From assembly GCA_045106295.1 (NCBI GenBank), contig JBGCEI010000085.1, positions 1-7,090 of the forward strand: a DNA stretch of 7,090 nucleotides. The letters run 5' to 3'. Both the position numbers and the translations under genes were made by a program. Below are positions 4,906 to 7,090 of this stretch, one piece after another. Every line of letters begins with the position of its first letter. The stretch's first letter is position 1. The notes under the pieces are model-generated. The model had not been told where the DNA came from, searched no databases, and worked only from the letters and a program-made list of their open reading frames with translations. The DNA is from WTJX01 sp045106295. Lineage in GTDB: Bacteria; Bacteroidota; Bacteroidia; Cytophagales; JAAEPT01.

Positions 4906-5126
4906 TATGCTACAGCATAATAATGACTTCTGTCTGCTGCATAAAAAAGACAAGCATTTACTTTAACCTCATCTAATTCAGGATAGTCTTCTATTATCTC
5001 TAATTTAGTCATCCCAGAAGCTAGCCAATTTAAAACATCATACACAGAGACTCTCGTTCCTTTTATACATGGACTCCCAAATCTTTTATCAGATTGTATT
5101 TCTATAAATTCTCTGTAGTTAATCAT
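4905..5126 (-). CDS. DUF433 antitoxin, partner of the truncated DUF5615 toxin
   Basis: Encodes 73 residues, a normal length for DUF433. The core RFGSPCIKGTRVSVYDVLNW (15-34) is the family signature, a small helix-turn-helix-like fold. It is followed by ASGMTKLEIIEDYPEL (36-51) and a helix, VNACLFYAADR (56-66). DUF433 and DUF5615 genes are regularly paired as a predicted type II toxin-antitoxin module, with the antitoxin first and overlapping the toxin by a base, exactly as here (TAATG at 4907-4903). The frame is intact. It starts 42 bp after psd and may have its own promoter: TGTTTTTG (5158 to 5151) with TTG 21 bp upstream is a weak candidate. With the toxin destroyed it could still bind DNA, neutralise related toxins elsewhere, or be drifting. 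Confidence 0.85.
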   Translation of the reverse strand: MINYREFIEIQSDKRFGSPCIKGTRVSVYDVLNWLASGMTKLEIIEDYPELDEVKVNACLFYAADRSHYYAVA

Positions 5127-5168
5127 ATTATCAAGTTAATGAATAAACTTCAAAAACAGAAAGCTCTT

Positions 5169-5822
5169 CTACCACTCAGCAATCACAGTCTCTCCGCCTC
5201 TTGGTTTATCACCTATTTTGACGTTTATTTTAGCGTCTAACGGTAAAAACAAGTCTACTCTTGAACCAAATTTAATAAACCCGTAATCCTCTCCTTGCAC
5301 TACTTTATCGCCAGGCTGTACATAACAACGTATTCTTCGAGCTACTGCTCCAGCTATTTGTCTTAGTAAAACCTCTTTCCCATCGTTTCTTTTAAAAACA
5401 ACGGTATTTCGTTCATTCAGCTCACTAGATTTTGGATGCCATGCTACTAAATATTTCCCAGGATGGTACTTATAATACGATACTTCTCCAGAGATAGCAT
5501 TTCTATTGACATGTACATTGATAGGGGACATAAAGATAGAAACTTGCATCCTTTTGTCTTTGAAAAATTCTTTTTCGAATACCTCTTCTATGATAACTAT
5601 TTTACCATCGGCAGGTGCAATAATATGATTATTGTTAATCTGTGTATTCCTTTTCGGGTTTCTAAAAAATTGTAAAAAGGATAGAAAGACAAGAACCATC
5701 ATTCCTATGCACAAGTAAAACAATACTTGGTTGTGGTATAAGTCTCTATAGACTAAACCTGAAAGAACAACAAAAAATAGAAAAACAACTAATAGAAACG
5801 CCCTTCCTTCTTTATGAATCAT
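5169..5822 (-). CDS. psd: Phosphatidylserine decarboxylase
   Basis: Encodes 217 residues, the short type found in Bacteroidota. The enzyme decarboxylates phosphatidylserine to phosphatidylethanolamine at the inner membrane. Two hydrophobic segments (about 8-25 and 32-52) anchor the N-terminus. FFRNPKR (52-58), APADGK (69-74, Asp72), SPINVHVNR (99-107, His104) and ERNTVVF (137-143) are family motifs. The self-cleavage site is FGSR (185-188): the proenzyme splits between Gly186 and Ser187, and Ser187 becomes the pyruvoyl group at the start of the small alpha chain. A G-S pair in place of the LGST of longer enzymes is normal in this subfamily. ATG at 5822 precedes the first membrane helix by few residues, as expected. 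It lies 84 bp downstream of the dehydrogenase gene on the same strand. All key residues are present, so it should be active. Confidence 0.93.
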   Translation of the reverse strand: MIHKEGRAFLLVVFLFFVVLSGLVYRDLYHNQVLFYLCIGMMVLVFLSFLQFFRNPKRNTQINNNHIIAPADGKIVIIEEVFEKEFFKDKRMQVSIFMSPINVHVNRNAISGEVSYYKYHPGKYLVAWHPKSSELNERNTVVFKRNDGKEVLLRQIAGAVARRIRCYVQPGDKVVQGEDYGFIKFGSRVDLFLPLDAKINVKIGDKPRGGETVIAEW

Positions 5823-5836
5823 AATATTCGATTTTG

Positions 5837-5883
5837 GAGACGGAAATTACAGTTATTCTATTGAAGAACAAAAAAACCGTCTC
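5837..5883 (-). other. Inverted repeat between glutamate dehydrogenase gene and psd
   Basis: GAGACGG (5837-5843) and CCGTCTC (5877-5883) form a 7-bp G/C-rich stem with a 33-nt loop, inside the 84-bp gap between two same-strand genes. In the transcript direction a run of seven U follows the first arm, inside the loop. This is not a standard terminator, because the U-run does not follow the second arm. It could be an attenuator-like or stability structure ahead of psd, whose ATG is 15 bp past the second arm. The role is inferred. Confidence 0.35.
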
Positions 5884-5906
5884 ACAAATATTGGAAAGAT
5901 ACAGTA

Positions 5907-7090
5907 TTAATACCCTCCTCTAAACTTAACTGTCTGAGCTACTTTATCGATAGCAACAATATAGGCTGCAATACGCATAGAAACTCCATAAGCAATCATC
6001 GTGTTAAACACTTTATCAAAAGCCTCTCCCATTGTTCGCTCACTTCGTCTCCTTACTCTATCTAAGTCCCATTTATACCCTAATCGGTTTTGAACCCATT
6101 CAAAATAAGATACAGTAACACCACCTGCATTCGCTAAAATGTCCGGTACTACTAATATATCTTTCTCCATAATAATATCATCTGCTTCAGCAGAAACAGG
6201 ACCATTTGCTCCTTCTACTATTAATTTCGCTTGGATAGTATGTGCGTTTTTTTCTGTGATTACATTTTCCATAGCTGCGGGAATCAACACATCTACTTTT
6301 GCCGCTATTAATTCATCGTTTGTAATCTTTTCACCTCCATCAAACCCTTCTAACGAACGGTTGTTTTTTTCTGCATAACTGATGGCTTTCTTGATATCCA
6401 GCCCATTGTCATTCCAGTAAGCACCTGAAACATCACTAACCGCTTTTACAGTCACCCCTCTCCCTTGTAATAATAGTGCTGCATGAGAACCTACATTACC
6501 AAACCCTTGCACCACACAAGTAGCATCAGTCGGTTTAATTTGCAATTTATCTAATGCTTTTAATGCATTACTCATCACTCCTCTACCTGTAGCTTCCACT
6601 CTCCCTAATGAACCACCAAGAACTAGTGGCTTACCAGTCACTACAGCGTGTTCTGTTTTTCCTTGTGTCTTAGAATACTCATCCATCAACCATCCCATTT
6701 CACTAGGACCAGTCCCCATATCCGGAGCGGGAATATCTTTATCCTTACCAAAGACATCTGCCATAGCCAATGTGTAGGCACGAGTTAAACGCTCTCTTTC
6801 TCCTACCGACATTTCTCTAGGATTACACTTCACCCCTCCTTTTGCTCCTCCGTATGGAATATCTACTACAGCACATTTCCATGTCATCCAAGCAGCTAAT
6901 GCTTTTACTTCATCAAAATTTACATGTGGATCAAAACGAATACCACCTTTCGAAGGACCAAGAATAGTAGAGTGTATCACTCTAAAGCCTTCAAATACTT
7001 TTATTTTCCCATCATCCATGGTAACAGGAAGAGATACAATCACTTGACGAGCTGGTGATTTCAATACATTGTAGGTTTCTTCGTCTAAAC
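5907..7090 (-). CDS. Glutamate dehydrogenase (Glu/Leu/Phe/Val type), N-terminus outside window
   Basis: The frame is open to the window edge. Residues LDEETYNV precede the TTG-coded Leu at 7064, so that codon is not the start and the true start is upstream. 394 codons are visible in full, stop included. Counting from 7088, the substrate-binding block GPSKGGIRF has Lys47 and MTWKCAVVDIPYGG has Lys71; the catalytic Lys83 is in GGAKGG, and PAPDMGT gives Asp123. The nucleotide-binding domain has GSLGRVEATGRG and the Rossmann loop GFGNVG (195-200). VEGANGP and PDILANAGGVTVSYFEW are typical of the C-terminal half. These enzymes oxidatively deaminate glutamate to 2-oxoglutarate, or run in reverse to fix ammonia, as cytoplasmic hexamers. 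I cannot decide NAD versus NADP use. A branched-chain dehydrogenase is possible, but the paired lysines favour glutamate. Nothing is damaged. Confidence 0.92.
   Translation of the reverse strand, partial: LDEETYNVLKSPARQVIVSLPVTMDDGKIKVFEGFRVIHSTILGPSKGGIRFDPHVNFDEVKALAAWMTWKCAVVDIPYGGAKGGVKCNPREMSVGERERLTRAYTLAMADVFGKDKDIPAPDMGTGPSEMGWLMDEYSKTQGKTEHAVVTGKPLVLGGSLGRVEATGRGVMSNALKALDKLQIKPTDATCVVQGFGNVGSHAALLLQGRGVTVKAVSDVSGAYWNDNGLDIKKAISYAEKNNRSLEGFDGGEKITNDELIAAKVDVLIPAAMENVITEKNAHTIQAKLIVEGANGPVSAEADDIIMEKDILVVPDILANAGGVTVSYFEWVQNRLGYKWDLDRVRRRSERTMGEAFDKVFNTMIAYGVSMRIAAYIVAIDKVAQTVKFRGGY

Noticed and set aside
4906..4953. Upstream ATG (4953) as the start of the truncated toxin
   Set aside because: It would add 16 Cys/Ser-rich residues overlapping the antitoxin. 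Family members begin MKLLFDQ, and the ATG at 4905 overlaps the antitoxin stop in the usual TAATG arrangement.
5463..5675. Plus-strand open frame of 70 codons
   Set aside because: It is antisense to psd, which has all its catalytic motifs, and the composition of this frame is atypical for a protein.
6139..6378. Plus-strand open frame of 79 codons, Ser/Ile-rich
   Set aside because: It is antisense to the glutamate dehydrogenase gene and shows no independent evidence of expression or homology.
7062..7064. TTG as the start codon of the glutamate dehydrogenase
   Set aside because: The frame continues upstream with family-like residues (LDEETYNV) to the window edge, so the real start is outside the window.
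1..7090. CRISPR array, tRNA or rRNA genes, retron-like or phage genes
   Set aside because: No regularly spaced direct repeats, cloverleaf-like sequence, rRNA core motif, reverse transcriptase or phage structural motif was seen on either strand.

Overview
The window is AT-rich chromosomal DNA from a member of the Bacteroidota. Four things point there: the order porX-like PglZ regulator, tsaE, alanine dehydrogenase-like gene; lipoproteins with an acidic export signal after the lipobox cysteine; a TTG / TAnnTTTG promoter with no clear Shine-Dalgarno sequences; and a short (217-residue) phosphatidylserine decarboxylase. I cannot name a genus from the sequence.

Layout. 1-1803 (+): the 3' end of a PorX-like response regulator, tsaE (tRNA t6A synthesis ATPase, GTG start) and a 409-residue alanine dehydrogenase/PNT-family protein, packed with 12-bp and 0-bp gaps as one transcription unit. 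1804-1993: convergent spacer with two weak stem-loops. 1994-3947 (-): three tandem paralogous lipoproteins of 210-212 residues, read from a recognisable promoter at 3997-4026. 3948-4740 has no intact gene. It holds that promoter, small palindromes, a 174-bp imperfect palindromic element (4204-4377) and, directly beside it, the frameshifted 3' end of an IS66-family transposase with its right terminus at 4744. 4745-5126 (-): a DUF433/DUF5615 toxin-antitoxin pair whose toxin is cut off by the IS66 terminus. 5169-5822 (-): phosphatidylserine decarboxylase. 5907-7090 (-): a Glu/Leu/Phe/Val-type glutamate dehydrogenase whose N-terminus lies beyond the window.

How the parts fit. The two flanks are housekeeping genes (tRNA modification, amino-acid and ammonia metabolism, phosphatidylethanolamine synthesis). 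The middle, about 1994-5126, is accessory: a small expanded family of probably surface-exposed lipoproteins of unknown role, and a decayed stretch where an IS66 copy entered a toxin gene and was then eroded, with a palindromic repeat now at its broken 5' edge.

The points most worth following are the lipoprotein triplet with its conserved C-terminal block, the toxin inactivated by the IS66 end next to an intact antitoxin, the palindromic element, and the non-canonical active-site residues in the alanine dehydrogenase homologue. I did not find convincing evidence for a wholly new multi-gene system.
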